Shown here: positions 25,247-34,117 of the stretch, piece after piece
How the letters are laid out: each line of letters begins with the position of its first letter
How positions within the stretch are numbered: the first letter of the stretch is position 1
NCBI GenBank assembly: GCA_003483745.1
Contig: DMYD01000045.1
Location: 1 to 49,995 of the forward strand
DNA from: Roseburia sp.
GTDB lineage: Bacteria; Bacillota; Clostridia; Lachnospirales; Lachnospiraceae
DNA: 49,995 nucleotides
Reading direction: 5' to 3'
Notes under the pieces: generated by a model
What the model was told of the DNA's origin: nothing
The model's input: only the letters and a program-made list of their open reading frames with translations
The model's database searches: none
Made by a program: the position numbers and the translations under genes

Positions 25247-25903
25247 ATGGGACAGAAAGTTAATCCACATGGCTTAAGAGTCGGTGTTATCAAAGACTGG
25301 GACTCTAAATGGTATGCGGAAGCAGATTTTGCAGATTTCTTAGTAGAAGATTACAATATCAGAACATATCTGAAAAAGAAATTATATGCAGCAGGTGTTT
25401 CTAAGATCGAGATCGAAAGAGCATCTGACCGTGTGAAAGTTATCATCTACACAGCTAAACCAGGTGTAGTAATCGGAAAAGGCGGAGCTGAGATCGAGAA
25501 GATCAAAGGCGAAGTTCAGAAGTTCACAGATAAGAAATTAGTTGTTGATATTAAAGAAGTTAAAAGACCGGATCGTGATGCTCAGTTAGTAGCTGAGAAC
25601 ATTGCATTACAGTTAGAGAACCGTGTTTCTTTCCGTAGAGCAATGAAATCCTGCATGGGAAGAACCATGAAATCAGGAGCAAAGGGAATCAAAACATCCT
25701 GTTCCGGACGTCTTGGCGGTGCTGATATGGCTCGTACAGAGTTCTATTCAGAGGGAACTATTCCGCTTCAGACATTAAGAGCTGATATTGATTATGGATT
25801 CGCTGAGGCAGATACAACCTACGGTAAAGTTGGTGTTAAGGTTTGGATCTACAAAGGCGAGGTACTTCCGACAAGAGCTAATAAGGAAGGAGGAGTACAG
25901 TAA
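25247..25903 (+). CDS. rpsC: 30S ribosomal protein S3 (218 aa)
   Basis: MGQKVNPHGLRVGVIKDWDSKW is the canonical start. A KH domain with VVIGKGGAEIEKIK is near residues 75-90, and the C-terminal domain has GRLGGADMARTEFYSEGTIPLQTLRADIDYG. It contributes to mRNA entry and helicase function. AAGGAGG lies upstream. Its stop overlaps the rplP start. Confidence 0.98.
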   Translation: MGQKVNPHGLRVGVIKDWDSKWYAEADFADFLVEDYNIRTYLKKKLYAAGVSKIEIERASDRVKVIIYTAKPGVVIGKGGAEIEKIKGEVQKFTDKKLVVDIKEVKRPDRDAQLVAENIALQLENRVSFRRAMKSCMGRTMKSGAKGIKTSCSGRLGGADMARTEFYSEGTIPLQTLRADIDYGFAEADTTYGKVGVKVWIYKGEVLPTRANKEGGVQ

Positions 25904-26340
25904 TGTTAATGCCAAAGAGAGTAAAACATCGTAAACAGTTCCGTGGTTCTATGAGCGGAAAGGCTACAAGAGGTAATACAATCACTTATGGTGAGTATGG
26001 TATTATTTCAACTGAGCCATGCTGGATCAAAGCAAATCAGATCGAGGCAGCCCGTGTTGCGATGACAAGATATATCAAACGTGGTGGTAAAGTTTGGATC
26101 AAAATTTTCCCAGAGAAACCAATTACTCATAAACCTATGGGTGTTCGTATGGGTAAAGGAAAGGGTGCTCCAGAGTACTGGGTAGCCGTTGTGAAACCAG
26201 GTCGTGTATTATTTGAAATCTCCGGTGTTCCGGAAGACGTTGCGAAAGAAGCGTTACGTCTTGCTACACACAAATTACCTTGCAAATGTAAAGTAGTTTC
26301 ACGTGCAGATTTAGAAGGCGGTGTATCAAATGAAAACTAG
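25903..26340 (+). CDS. rplP: 50S ribosomal protein L16 (145 aa)
   Basis: MLMPKRVKHRKQFRGSMSGKATRGNTITYGEYG is the standard L16 start, and KMGKGKGAPEYWVAVVKPGRVLFEI-like sequence follows. It lies close to the A-site tRNA. The start at 25903 shares one base with the rpsC stop and has AAGGAGG 9 nt upstream. The stop overlaps rpmC. Confidence 0.98.
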   Translation: MLMPKRVKHRKQFRGSMSGKATRGNTITYGEYGIISTEPCWIKANQIEAARVAMTRYIKRGGKVWIKIFPEKPITHKPMGVRMGKGKGAPEYWVAVVKPGRVLFEISGVPEDVAKEALRLATHKLPCKCKVVSRADLEGGVSNEN

Positions 26341-26539
26341 TAAATATTTAGAAGAATTAAAAGGCCAGTCTGTAACAGACTTAAATGCGCAGTTAGTAGA
26401 AGCTAAAAAAGAACTTTTCAATTTGAGATTCCAGAACGCAACGAATCAGCTGGACAACACAAGCAGAATCAAAGAAGTAAGAAAGAATATTGCAAGAATT
26501 CAGACAATCATTACTGAGAAAGAAAAAGTTGCGCAGTAG
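26330..26539 (+). CDS. rpmC: 50S ribosomal protein L29 (69 aa)
   Basis: A small helical protein with the L29 signature AKKELFNLRFQNATNQLDNTSRIKEVRKNIARIQTII. I take ATG 26330 (MKTSKYLEEL), which overlaps the end of rplP by 11 nt. Its own ribosome-binding site is weak (GGCGGTG), so translation is likely coupled. Confidence 0.97.
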   Translation: MKTSKYLEELKGQSVTDLNAQLVEAKKELFNLRFQNATNQLDNTSRIKEVRKNIARIQTIITEKEKVAQ

Positions 26540-26565
26540 GATTCCAGAAAGGAGATTAATCGGTC

Positions 26566-26823
26566 GTGGAAGAAAGAAATCTTAGAAAAACACGTGTTGG
26601 TATTGTTGTAAGCGACAAGATGGACAAAACAATCACTGTTGCAATTCAGGATAACGTAAGACATCCTCTTTACAACAAGATCGTTAAGAAAACATACAAA
26701 TTAAAAGCTCATGACGAGAATAACGAATGTAAGATCGGTGATAAAGTAAAAGTTATGGAGACAAGACCATTATCGAAAGATAAGAGATGGAGACTTGTAG
26801 AAATCATGGAAAGAGCAAAATAA
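26566..26823 (+). CDS. rpsQ: 30S ribosomal protein S17 (85 aa)
   Basis: OB-fold protein with RKTRVGIVVSDKMDKTITVAIQDNVRHPLYNKIVKKTYKLKAHDE. Starts at GTG 26566, with AAAGGAG about 10 nt upstream. Binds 16S rRNA early in assembly. Confidence 0.98.
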   Translation: MEERNLRKTRVGIVVSDKMDKTITVAIQDNVRHPLYNKIVKKTYKLKAHDENNECKIGDKVKVMETRPLSKDKRWRLVEIMERAK

Positions 26824-26841
26824 TTAAAGGAGGCTACAAGC

Positions 26842-27210
26842 ATGGTACAACAGGAAAGTAGACTTAAGGTAGCCGATAACACAGGAGCAAGAGAGTTACT
26901 CGTTATTCGTGTTATGGGTGGATCTACTAGAAGATATGCGAATATTGGTGATGTAGTAGTTGCTACGGTCAAAGAGGCAACACCAGGCGGTGTTGTTAAA
27001 AAAGGTGATGTCGTAAAAGCTGTAGTTGTTCGTTCAGTAAAAGGTGCACGTCGTAAAGACGGTTCTTATATCAAATTTGATGAAAACGCAGCAGTTATTA
27101 TTAAAGATGACAAAACTCCAAGAGGAACACGTATTTTTGGACCAGTAGCAAGAGAGCTTCGTGAGAAACAGTTTATGAAAATTGTTTCCTTAGCTCCGGA
27201 AGTATTGTAG
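26842..27210 (+). CDS. rplN: 50S ribosomal protein L14 (122 aa)
   Basis: MVQQESRLKVADNTGARELLVIRVMGGSTRRYANIGD and the C-terminal GTRIFGPVARELREKQFMKIVSLAPEVL are diagnostic for L14. It contacts 16S rRNA at an intersubunit bridge and binds the silencing factor RsfS. AAAGGAGG upstream. Confidence 0.98.
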   Translation: MVQQESRLKVADNTGARELLVIRVMGGSTRRYANIGDVVVATVKEATPGGVVKKGDVVKAVVVRSVKGARRKDGSYIKFDENAAVIIKDDKTPRGTRIFGPVARELREKQFMKIVSLAPEVL

Positions 27211-27222
27211 GAGGACCAGGAT

Positions 27223-27534
27223 ATGGCAACCATGAAAATTAAAAAAGGCGATATGGTCAAAGTGATCGCTGGTAAAGATAAAGACAAAGAAGGCAAAGTT
27301 ATTGCTGTAAATACAAAGAACAATACCGTTCTGGTAGAGGGTATCAACATGGTGACAAAGCATGCAAAACCAAGCATGGCTAATCAGCAGGGTGGTATCA
27401 TCCATCAGGAAGGACCTGTTGATATTTCCAACGTAATGTATCTTCACAAAGGAACAGCTACCCGCGTAGGTTTCAAGATGGATGGAGATAAAAAAGTACG
27501 TTTCGCAAAGAAAACAGGCGAAGTTATCGATTAA
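27223..27534 (+). CDS. rplX: 50S ribosomal protein L24 (103 aa)
   Basis: KOW motif at the N-terminus (KKGDMVKVIAGKDKDKEGKVIAVNTKNNTVLVEGINMVTKHAKPS), then QGGIIHQEGPVDISNVMYL. It initiates 50S assembly. GGAGG lies before the ATG. The 12-bp gap to rplN is tight. Confidence 0.98.
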   Translation: MATMKIKKGDMVKVIAGKDKDKEGKVIAVNTKNNTVLVEGINMVTKHAKPSMANQQGGIIHQEGPVDISNVMYLHKGTATRVGFKMDGDKKVRFAKKTGEVID

Positions 27535-27556
27535 TTGAAGAGAGGAGGCAAAACAG

Positions 27557-28096
27557 TTGAGCAGACTTAAAGAACAGTACCAGAATGAGATCGTAGATGC
27601 TATGATCAAAAAATTTGGATATAAAAATATCATGGAAGTGCCGAAGCTCGATAAGATTGTTGTAAACATGGGCGTTGGCGAAGCAAAAGAGAACGCAAAA
27701 TTATTAGAAGCTGCAATCAAAGATATGGAGACCATCACAGGTCAGAAAGCAGTTCCTACAAAAGCTAAAAATGCGATTGCAAACTTCAAAATCAGAGAAG
27801 GAATGGCAATCGGATGTAAGACAACACTGCGTGGCGAGAAGATGTACGAGTTTATGGATCGTTTAATCAACCTTGCATTACCGCGTGTACGTGACTTCAG
27901 AGGTGTTAACCCGAATGCATTTGACGGTCGTGGAAACTATGCCCTTGGTATTAAAGAGCAGTTAATCTTCCCGGAAATCGAGTATGATAAAGTTGATAAA
28001 GTTCGTGGTATGGATATCATTTTCGTTACCACTGCAAAAACAGACGAAGAAGCTCGTGAGTTATTGACATTGTTCAATATGCCGTTCGCCAAATAA
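27557..28096 (+). CDS. rplE: 50S ribosomal protein L5 (179 aa)
   Basis: Contains NIMEVPKLDKIVVNMGVGEA, QKAVPTKAKNAIANFKIREGMAIGCKTTLRGEKMYEFMDRLI and GRGNYALGIKEQLIFPEIEYDKV. Binds 5S rRNA. Starts at TTG 27557, the only start codon with proper spacing to AGAGGAGG; TTG is less common and may tune expression. Confidence 0.98.
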   Translation: MSRLKEQYQNEIVDAMIKKFGYKNIMEVPKLDKIVVNMGVGEAKENAKLLEAAIKDMETITGQKAVPTKAKNAIANFKIREGMAIGCKTTLRGEKMYEFMDRLINLALPRVRDFRGVNPNAFDGRGNYALGIKEQLIFPEIEYDKVDKVRGMDIIFVTTAKTDEEARELLTLFNMPFAK

Positions 28097-28111
28097 TAGG
28101 AGGGAATTTTA

Positions 28112-28297
28112 ATGGCTAAAACATCTATGAAAGTAAAACAGCAGCGTAAACCAAAGTTCTCTACCAGAGCTTACACACGTTGCAAAATTTGTGGACGTCC
28201 ACATTCTGTTTTAAGAAAATACGGAATCTGCAGAGTATGTTTCCGTGAATTAGCATACAAAGGCCAGATACCAGGCGTTAAAAAAGCAAGCTGGTAA
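28112..28297 (+). CDS. rpsN: 30S ribosomal protein S14, zinc-binding type (61 aa)
   Basis: Short S14 (type Z) with a zinc ribbon: CKICGRPHSVLRKYGICRVC has the four cysteines. TSMKVKQQRKPKFSTRAYTRC precedes it. TAGGAGGG is upstream. Zinc-independent paralogues exist in some Firmicutes; none is in this window. Confidence 0.98.
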   Translation: MAKTSMKVKQQRKPKFSTRAYTRCKICGRPHSVLRKYGICRVCFRELAYKGQIPGVKKASW

Positions 28298-28357
28298 TCA
28301 GACGGCTGTGCCCATTATATGTGGCGCAGTAACTTAATAAAGGAGGAAATATACATC

Positions 28358-28759
28358 ATGACAACAAGTGATCCAATCGCAGATATGCTTACAAGAATCC
28401 GTAATGCAAATACTGCTAAACATGATACAGTTGATGTTCCGGCATCTAAAATGAAAATCGCAATCGCAGATATTCTTGTAGATGAAGGATATATCGCAAA
28501 ATATGATATCGTTGAAGATGGTAATTTCAAAACAATCCGCATCACATTAAAATATGGTGCAGATAAGAATGAGAAAATCATCACAGGACTTAAGAGAATC
28601 TCTAAACCAGGTCTTCGTGTATACGCAGGCAAGGATGAGCTTCCTAGAGTACTTGGCGGTTTAGGTATCGCAATCCTTTCTACCAACCAGGGTATCGTAA
28701 CAGATAAAGAGGCTAGAAAGCTTCAGGTTGGCGGCGAAGTATTAGCATTCGTATGGTAA
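28358..28759 (+). CDS. rpsH: 30S ribosomal protein S8 (133 aa)
   Basis: MTTSDPIADMLTRIRNANTAKHDTVDVPASKMK and the C-terminal GVVTDKEARK-like region (GIVTDKEARKLQVGGEVLAFVW) identify S8. Start at 28358 with AAAGGAGG upstream; a longer frame from 28319 lacks a site. S8 controls the spc operon in E. coli; two stem-loops follow its stop codon here. Confidence 0.98.
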   Translation: MTTSDPIADMLTRIRNANTAKHDTVDVPASKMKIAIADILVDEGYIAKYDIVEDGNFKTIRITLKYGADKNEKIITGLKRISKPGLRVYAGKDELPRVLGGLGIAILSTNQGIVTDKEARKLQVGGEVLAFVW

Positions 28760-28985
28760 ATTTTGCCCGCCATTGGACGGACAAAATTGAAAGAACCTTC
28801 GGTTCTTTCGGTATATTTTAAGCCTTTCATACAATGTTATTTAAAACTTTCATTTCTTCCGGGTTATTGCAACCTGGGAGAGAAGGTTCTTAAAGAATCA
28901 GGTAACTACGGCGCAAGCCGCAATTATACATTCACGATGACAGGTCAAGAATCTGTTGTCAAAAAAAATTTTAGGAGGTACGGGC
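28760..28985 (+). promoter_or_regulatory. rpsH-rplF spacer with two stem-loops
   Basis: A hairpin at 28760-28787 (ATTTTG... with ...CAAAAT) is followed by a 9-bp perfect hairpin GAAAGAACC-TTC-GGTTCTTTC at 28789-28809. About 175 nt of leader to rplF come next. No T-run follows, so this may be a processing, attenuation or autoregulatory region. An open frame across it runs out of frame into rplF and is not credible. Confidence 0.55.
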
Positions 28986-29525
28986 ATGTCACGTATAGGA
29001 AGAATGCCAATCGCAGTTCCGGCTGGTGTTACAGTGGATATTGCAGAAAATAATCATGTGACTGTAAAAGGTCCTAAGGGAACTCTGGAAAGAACCCTTC
29101 CATCTGAGATGGACATCAAATTAGAGGGTGACGAGATCATCGTTACAAGACCTAACGATTTGAAGAAAATGAAATCCTTACACGGATTGACAAGAACACT
29201 GATCAACAACATGGTTGTTGGTGTTACCAATGGATATACCAAGGAACTCGAGGTTAACGGTGTTGGTTACAGAGCTTCTAAAGCTGGTAAAGTGCTCACA
29301 CTGAACTTAGGATATTCTCATCCGGTTGAGATGGAAGATCCTGAAGGACTTGAGTCCAAAGTTGATGGAAATAAAATCATTGTATCTGGTATCGATAAAG
29401 AAAAAGTTGGCCAATACGCAGCTGAAATCAGAGATAAGAGAAGACCTGAGCCTTACAAAGGAAAAGGTATCAAATATGCTGATGAAGTTATTAGACGTAA
29501 AGTTGGTAAGACTGGTAAGAAATAA
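28986..29525 (+). CDS. rplF: 50S ribosomal protein L6 (179 aa)
   Basis: MSRIGRMPIAVPAGVTV, VKGPKGTLER, and the C-terminal RDKRRPEPYKGKGIKYADEVIRRKVGKTGKK are typical L6 features. It has two repeated domains near the factor-binding site. TAGGAGG precedes ATG 28986; the longer in-frame start at 28956 has none. Confidence 0.98.
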   Translation: MSRIGRMPIAVPAGVTVDIAENNHVTVKGPKGTLERTLPSEMDIKLEGDEIIVTRPNDLKKMKSLHGLTRTLINNMVVGVTNGYTKELEVNGVGYRASKAGKVLTLNLGYSHPVEMEDPEGLESKVDGNKIIVSGIDKEKVGQYAAEIRDKRRPEPYKGKGIKYADEVIRRKVGKTGKK

Positions 29526-29543
29526 TTAAAGGAGTGACGAAAA

Positions 29544-29912
29544 ATGGTTAGTAAGAAATCAAGAACAGCAGTTCGCGAAAACAAACATAGAAGAATGCGT
29601 CATCATCTTGCAGGTACAGCGATGAGACCACGTCTGGCTGTTTTCAGAAGTAATAATCATATGTACGCTCAGATTATTGACGATACAGTTGGAAATACAC
29701 TTGTTTCTGCATCTACACTTGATAAGGATGTAAAAGCAGAGTTAGAGAAGACCAATAACGTCGAAGCAGCAGCTAAGCTTGGTACTGTTATTGCAAAGAA
29801 AGCTTTAGACAAGGGTATTTCAACGGTTGTCTTTGATAGAGGCGGCTTTATATATGCAGGTAAAGTAAAGGCATTAGCCGAAGCAGCAAGAGAAGCTGGT
29901 TTAGACTTTTAA
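29544..29912 (+). CDS. rplR: 50S ribosomal protein L18 (122 aa)
   Basis: RMRHHLAGTAMRPRLAVFRSNNHMYAQIIDD and the C-terminal DRGGFIYAGKVKALAEAAREAGLDF identify L18, a 5S rRNA-binding protein. AAAGGAG lies upstream of the ATG. Confidence 0.98.
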   Translation: MVSKKSRTAVRENKHRRMRHHLAGTAMRPRLAVFRSNNHMYAQIIDDTVGNTLVSASTLDKDVKAELEKTNNVEAAAKLGTVIAKKALDKGISTVVFDRGGFIYAGKVKALAEAAREAGLDF

Positions 29913-29930
29913 TAGGAGGAAACGCAAAAC

Positions 29931-30440
29931 ATGAAACGTGAAATCATTGATGCTAGTCAATTAGAATTAAACGAAAAAGTGGTATCAATTAAACGTGTAA
30001 CAAAAGTTGTTAAAGGTGGACGTAACTTCCGTTTTACAGCTTTAGTTGTTGTCGGCGACGGCAATGGCCATGTTGGTGCTGGCTTAGGAAAAGCATCCGA
30101 GATTCCGGAAGCAATCCGTAAAGGAAAAGAAGATGCTATGAAGAAACTCATCACTGTAAAATTAGATGAGGTTGGCAGTGTTACACATGATGTTACCGGA
30201 AAACATACAGGTGCATCTGTATTATTAAAGAAATCTCCAGAAGGTACTGGTATCATCGCCGGTGGTCCTGCTCGTAACGTATGTGAGCTGGCTGGTATTA
30301 AAAATATCCGTACAAAATCTCTGGGATCTAACAACAAGCAGAATGTTGTTCTTGCAACAATCAATGCTTTAAGTCAGTTAAAATCCCCGGAAGAAGTTGC
30401 AAAACTTCGTGGAAAATCAGTTGAAGAGATTGTAGGTTAA
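29931..30440 (+). CDS. rpsE: 30S ribosomal protein S5 (169 aa)
   Basis: Contains VSIKRVTKVVKGGRNFRFTALVVVGDGNGHVGAGLGKASEIPEAIRKG and the C-terminal GTGIIAGGPARNVCELAGIKNIRTKSLGSNN. It affects decoding fidelity. ATAGGAGG is upstream. Confidence 0.98.
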   Translation: MKREIIDASQLELNEKVVSIKRVTKVVKGGRNFRFTALVVVGDGNGHVGAGLGKASEIPEAIRKGKEDAMKKLITVKLDEVGSVTHDVTGKHTGASVLLKKSPEGTGIIAGGPARNVCELAGIKNIRTKSLGSNNKQNVVLATINALSQLKSPEEVAKLRGKSVEEIVG

Positions 30441-30454
30441 GGAGGAGTTTTAAG

Positions 30455-30640
30455 ATGGCAGATAAGAAATTAAAAGTAACACTTGTAAAATCTACAATCG
30501 GTGCTGTTCCGAAGAACAAAAAAACAATCGAAGCACTTGGACTGAATAAGTTATATAAAACTGTTGAGCTGCCGGATAACGCAGCAACAGCAGGTGCACT
30601 TCGTAAAGTAGCACCTTATGTAAAGGTAGAAGAGATCTAA
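30455..30640 (+). CDS. rpmD: 50S ribosomal protein L30 (61 aa)
   Basis: KLKVTLVKSTIGAVPKNKKTIEALGLNKLYKTVELPD is the L30 signature. Single small ferredoxin-like domain. AAGGAGG lies before the ATG; 14-bp gap after rpsE. Confidence 0.98.
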   Translation: MADKKLKVTLVKSTIGAVPKNKKTIEALGLNKLYKTVELPDNAATAGALRKVAPYVKVEEI

Positions 30641-30664
30641 TAATAAGATAAGGAGGTGTCAGTA

Positions 30665-31105
30665 ATGGACTTATCCAATTTACAGGCAGCAGCAGGTTCT
30701 GCACATAGCGATAATTTCAGAAGAGGACGTGGACACGGTTCAGGAAACGGTAAGACTGCTGGTAAGGGACACAAGGGACAGAAAGCTCGTTCCGGAGCTC
30801 CGAGACCAGGTTTTGAAGGTGGTCAGATGCCGTTATACAGAAGATTGCCAAAGAGAGGTTTCAAATGCAGAAACTCTAAGACAATCATCGGAATCAACCT
30901 TTCCGCCCTTGAGGCATTTGAGAACGATTCCGTTGTTTCAGTAGAGACATTAATCGAGGCTGGTATCGTTAAAAATCCTAGAGATGGAGTTAAGATTCTG
31001 GGTAATGGCGAACTTACTAAGAAACTCACCGTTCAGGCAAATGCATTCAGCGCAGCTGCAAAAGAAAAAATTGAGGCTCTTGGTGGAAAAGCAGAGGTGA
31101 TCTAA
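30665..31105 (+). CDS. rplO: 50S ribosomal protein L15 (146 aa)
   Basis: Glycine- and basic-rich N-terminus RRGRGHGSGNGKTAGKGHKGQKARSG and EGGQMPLYRRLPKRGF are diagnostic. AAGGAGG (30650-30656) gives an 8-nt spacer to ATG 30665. The stop shares a base with the secY start. Confidence 0.98.
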   Translation: MDLSNLQAAAGSAHSDNFRRGRGHGSGNGKTAGKGHKGQKARSGAPRPGFEGGQMPLYRRLPKRGFKCRNSKTIIGINLSALEAFENDSVVSVETLIEAGIVKNPRDGVKILGNGELTKKLTVQANAFSAAAKEKIEALGGKAEVI

Positions 31106-32421
31106 TGCTGGAAACACTCCGTAATGCATTCAAGATTAAAGATATTCGAAACAGAATTATTTTTACATTTCTCATGTTAGTTGTAATCAGGATCGGAAGC
31201 CAGCTTCCGATTCCTGGTGTTAACAATGAACTGTTTTCAAACTGGTTTGCAAGTCAGACCGCAGATGGAATGGGATTTTTTGATGCAATTACCGGTGGAT
31301 CATTCTATAACATGTCAATCTTTGCATTGAACATTACACCGTATATTACTTCATCCATTATTATGCAGCTTCTCACTATCGCAATTCCAAAACTGGAAGA
31401 GATGCAGCGCGACGGAGAAGAAGGACGTAAAAAGATTGCAGAGATTACCAGATATCTTACCGTAGCTCTTGCTTTAATTGAAGCGATCGCAATGGCAATC
31501 AGCTTTAAGAGAGGTCAGATGTTACAGAGTGATGGTATTCTTACAATTATTATGATTATTTTCACATTAACTGCAGGATCAGCAGTATTAATGTGGATTG
31601 GTGAGCGTATTACAGAAAAAGGTGTTGGAAATGGTATTTCTATCGTACTTACCATTAACATCATCTCCCGTATTCCAAATGATATGGGTACACTGTATCA
31701 GCAGTTCATCACAGGAAAATCCATACCTAAGGGAATTCTTGCGGCAGTAATCATTATTGCAATCATTGTTGCAATGGTCGTATTTGTCGTATTCTTACAG
31801 GGCGGCGAGAGAAGAATCCCGGTTCAGTATTCCAAAAAGATTCAGGGAAGAAAACAGGTTGGCGGTCAGTCAACATATATCCCGTTAAAGGTTAATACCG
31901 GCGGTGTTATCCCGGTTATCTTTGCACAGTCTCTGTTGCAGACACCAGTTATCATTGCAAGTCTTCTTGGAAAAGGAAACGGAACTGGTATCGGAAGCAA
32001 AATCTTAAAAGGAATGTCCCAGTCAAACTGGTGCAATCCGAAAGAACCGATTTATTCTATCGGTTTGGTGGTATATATTATACTTATCATTGCTTTCGCT
32101 TACTTCTATACTTCAATTACATTCAATCCATTAGAGATTGCTAATAATATGAAGAAAGCCGGCGGATTTATTCCGGGTATCAGACCTGGTAAACCAACCA
32201 GTGATTATCTGAACCGGATGTTGAATTACATCGTATTTATAGGAGCAGTAGCACTTGCATTTATCGCATTTGTTCCGATTTTCTTTAACGGAGTATTCGG
32301 TGCAGATGTATCATTCGGTGGAACATCTATCATCATTATTGTAGGTGTTGTCATTGAGACATTAAAACAGATCGAATCACAGATGCGTGTTCGTTACTAT
32401 AAAGGATTTTTAAATGATTAA
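31105..32421 (+). CDS. secY: Protein translocase subunit SecY (438 aa)
   Basis: Channel subunit of the Sec translocon in the cytoplasmic membrane, with ten transmembrane helices. Visible landmarks: RIGSQLPIPGVN near the N-terminus (plug-region entry), FALNITPYITSSIIMQLL, and a conserved segment between helices (GERITEKGVGNGISIVLTINI). The cytosolic loops carry RRIPVQYSK and GFIPGIRPGKPTSDYL. It is coupled to rplO by overlap (TAATG). Confidence 0.98.
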   Translation: MLETLRNAFKIKDIRNRIIFTFLMLVVIRIGSQLPIPGVNNELFSNWFASQTADGMGFFDAITGGSFYNMSIFALNITPYITSSIIMQLLTIAIPKLEEMQRDGEEGRKKIAEITRYLTVALALIEAIAMAISFKRGQMLQSDGILTIIMIIFTLTAGSAVLMWIGERITEKGVGNGISIVLTINIISRIPNDMGTLYQQFITGKSIPKGILAAVIIIAIIVAMVVFVVFLQGGERRIPVQYSKKIQGRKQVGGQSTYIPLKVNTGGVIPVIFAQSLLQTPVIIASLLGKGNGTGIGSKILKGMSQSNWCNPKEPIYSIGLVVYIILIIAFAYFYTSITFNPLEIANNMKKAGGFIPGIRPGKPTSDYLNRMLNYIVFIGAVALAFIAFVPIFFNGVFGADVSFGGTSIIIIVGVVIETLKQIESQMRVRYYKGFLND

Positions 32422-32535
32422 TCTGGCAGTGGATGTCAGATTGGCAAAGGAGCAACGCTGGGCTTTTTAAGTTCAGCGTTACTTTCCTATATAAGCAATA
32501 TTTGTATGATGAAGGTATTTTTAAAATGGAGGCAT

Positions 32536-32590
32536 GCGTGTGAAAAATAAGATTTTTCACACGCAAGATTAGTGCTTACGCACAAATCTT
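32536..32590. repeat. Two tandem hairpins between secY and adk
   Basis: A 13-bp perfect stem joins 32536-32548 and 32552-32564 (GCGTGTGAAAAAT and its complement). It is followed directly by AAGATT-A-GTGC-TTAC-GCAC-A-AATCTT (32565-32590). No T-run follows. It may be an mRNA-processing or stability signal separating secY from adk. Confidence 0.7.
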
Positions 32591-32627
32591 GAGATGCGTA
32601 AAAAGCAACGCAGGAAGGAAGAATTTT

Positions 32628-33272
32628 ATGAAGATAATCATGTTAGGAGCTCCGGGAGCAGGAAAAGGAACACAGGCAAAACAGATTGCAGATAAATATC
32701 ATATTCCGCATATCTCGACAGGAGATATTTTCCGGGCAAACATCAAAAATGGAACCGAGCTTGGAAACAAAGCAAAACAGTATATGGATCAGGGTTTATT
32801 AGTGCCGGATGAGCTGACCTGCGATCTTGTTATGGATAGAATTAAACAGGATGACTGTGAGAATGGATTTGTACTCGATGGTTTTCCAAGAACTATTCCA
32901 CAGGCAGAAGCACTTACAGCTGCACTTGAGAAGATCAATGAAAAAATGGACTATGCGATTGATGTAGATGTACCGGATGAGAACATCGTAAACCGTATGA
33001 GCGGAAGACGTGCATGTTTAAACTGTGGTGCGACATACCACATTGTTTCCATTCCAACAAAGGTAGAGGGAATCTGTGACAGATGCGGACAGCCGGTTGT
33101 CTTAAGAGATGACGACAAACCGGAGACCGTTCAGAAGAGACTTACTGTATATCATGAGCAGACCCAGCCATTGATCGATTATTACAAAAAACAGAGTATC
33201 TTAAAAACAGTTGACGGTACGCAGCCGATGGAAAAGGTATTTGCAGATATCGTTGCGATTTTAGGCGAGTAG
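32628..33272 (+). CDS. adk: Adenylate kinase (214 aa)
   Basis: Interconverts 2 ADP with ATP and AMP. P-loop GAPGAGKGT at residues 7-15, the AMP-binding HISTGDIFRAN, and GFVLDGFPRT near 80. The LID is of the zinc type: CLNC and CDRC supply four cysteines, as in Gram-positive Adk. The ATG at 32628 has GGAAGGAAG upstream. It sits in the spc operon as in most Firmicutes. Confidence 0.98.
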   Translation: MKIIMLGAPGAGKGTQAKQIADKYHIPHISTGDIFRANIKNGTELGNKAKQYMDQGLLVPDELTCDLVMDRIKQDDCENGFVLDGFPRTIPQAEALTAALEKINEKMDYAIDVDVPDENIVNRMSGRRACLNCGATYHIVSIPTKVEGICDRCGQPVVLRDDDKPETVQKRLTVYHEQTQPLIDYYKKQSILKTVDGTQPMEKVFADIVAILGE

Positions 33273-33285
33273 AGGAACCGGAGTA

Positions 33286-34083
33286 ATGGCTGTAACAATA
33301 AAATCTTCCCAGGAAATAGAACTGATGCGCCAGGCAGGAAAGATTCTTGCAAAGGTGCATGAGGGATTAAAAAAAGAATTGAAACCCGGAATGTCAACAC
33401 TTGATATTGACAGGATCGGGGAGGAAATGATTCGGAGTTTTGGATGCGAACCATCTTTTAAGAATTATCAGGGATATCCGGCATCCGTCTGTGTCTCCAT
33501 CAATGAAGAAGTTGTACACGGAATTCCGCGCAAAGACAGAATCATTGAAGAGGGAGATATTGTGAGTCTTGATACCGGTGTGATTTATAAAGGGTATCAG
33601 TCAGATGCTGCAAGAACACATGGTGTAGGTGAGATCACTGAGGATGCAAGACTTCTGATCGAACGTACCAGACAGAGCTTTTTTGAGGGAATGAAATATG
33701 CGGTTGCAGGAAATCATCTGCATGATATTTCAGGTGCGATCGGTGACTATGCTGAAAGTTTTGGCTATGGTGTGGTACGTGATTTGTGTGGACATGGAAT
33801 CGGTACACATATGCATGAGGATCCGGAAATCCCGAATTACCGGAAATTCCGCAGAGGCATTAAGTTGAAAGCAGGTATGACATTAGCGGTGGAACCGATG
33901 ATAAATCTGGGAACAGAAAGAGTCGTATGGATGGATGATGACTGGACGGTCGTGACAGAGGATATGGATCTGTCAGCTCATTATGAAAATACCATACTGA
34001 TCCGGGAGGGAAAACCGGAAATATTATCACTTACGGATTCTGAGATCGCCGAGGGAATCTGGAGTAATGATCCAATTCTGTAA
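33286..34083 (+). CDS. map: Type I methionine aminopeptidase (265 aa)
   Basis: Removes initiator Met from nascent proteins. The metal ligands are present: DTGVIYKGYQSDAARTHGVG carries two Asp, CGHGIGTHMHEDPEIPN the His, AVEPM and YENT two Glu. The pita-bread fold is complete. AGAGGAACCGGAG lies before the ATG. The C-terminal region overlaps the downstream KOW gene frame. Confidence 0.97.
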   Translation: MAVTIKSSQEIELMRQAGKILAKVHEGLKKELKPGMSTLDIDRIGEEMIRSFGCEPSFKNYQGYPASVCVSINEEVVHGIPRKDRIIEEGDIVSLDTGVIYKGYQSDAARTHGVGEITEDARLLIERTRQSFFEGMKYAVAGNHLHDISGAIGDYAESFGYGVVRDLCGHGIGTHMHEDPEIPNYRKFRRGIKLKAGMTLAVEPMINLGTERVVWMDDDWTVVTEDMDLSAHYENTILIREGKPEILSLTDSEIAEGIWSNDPIL

Positions 34084-34117
34084 AGCATATAGAAAAGAGC
34101 CGGAGGATATTTCAGAA

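Noticed and set aside
28763..29053. 96-aa frame between rpsH and rplF
   Set aside because: It lacks a ribosome-binding site, has no recognisable sequence and runs out of frame into rplF.
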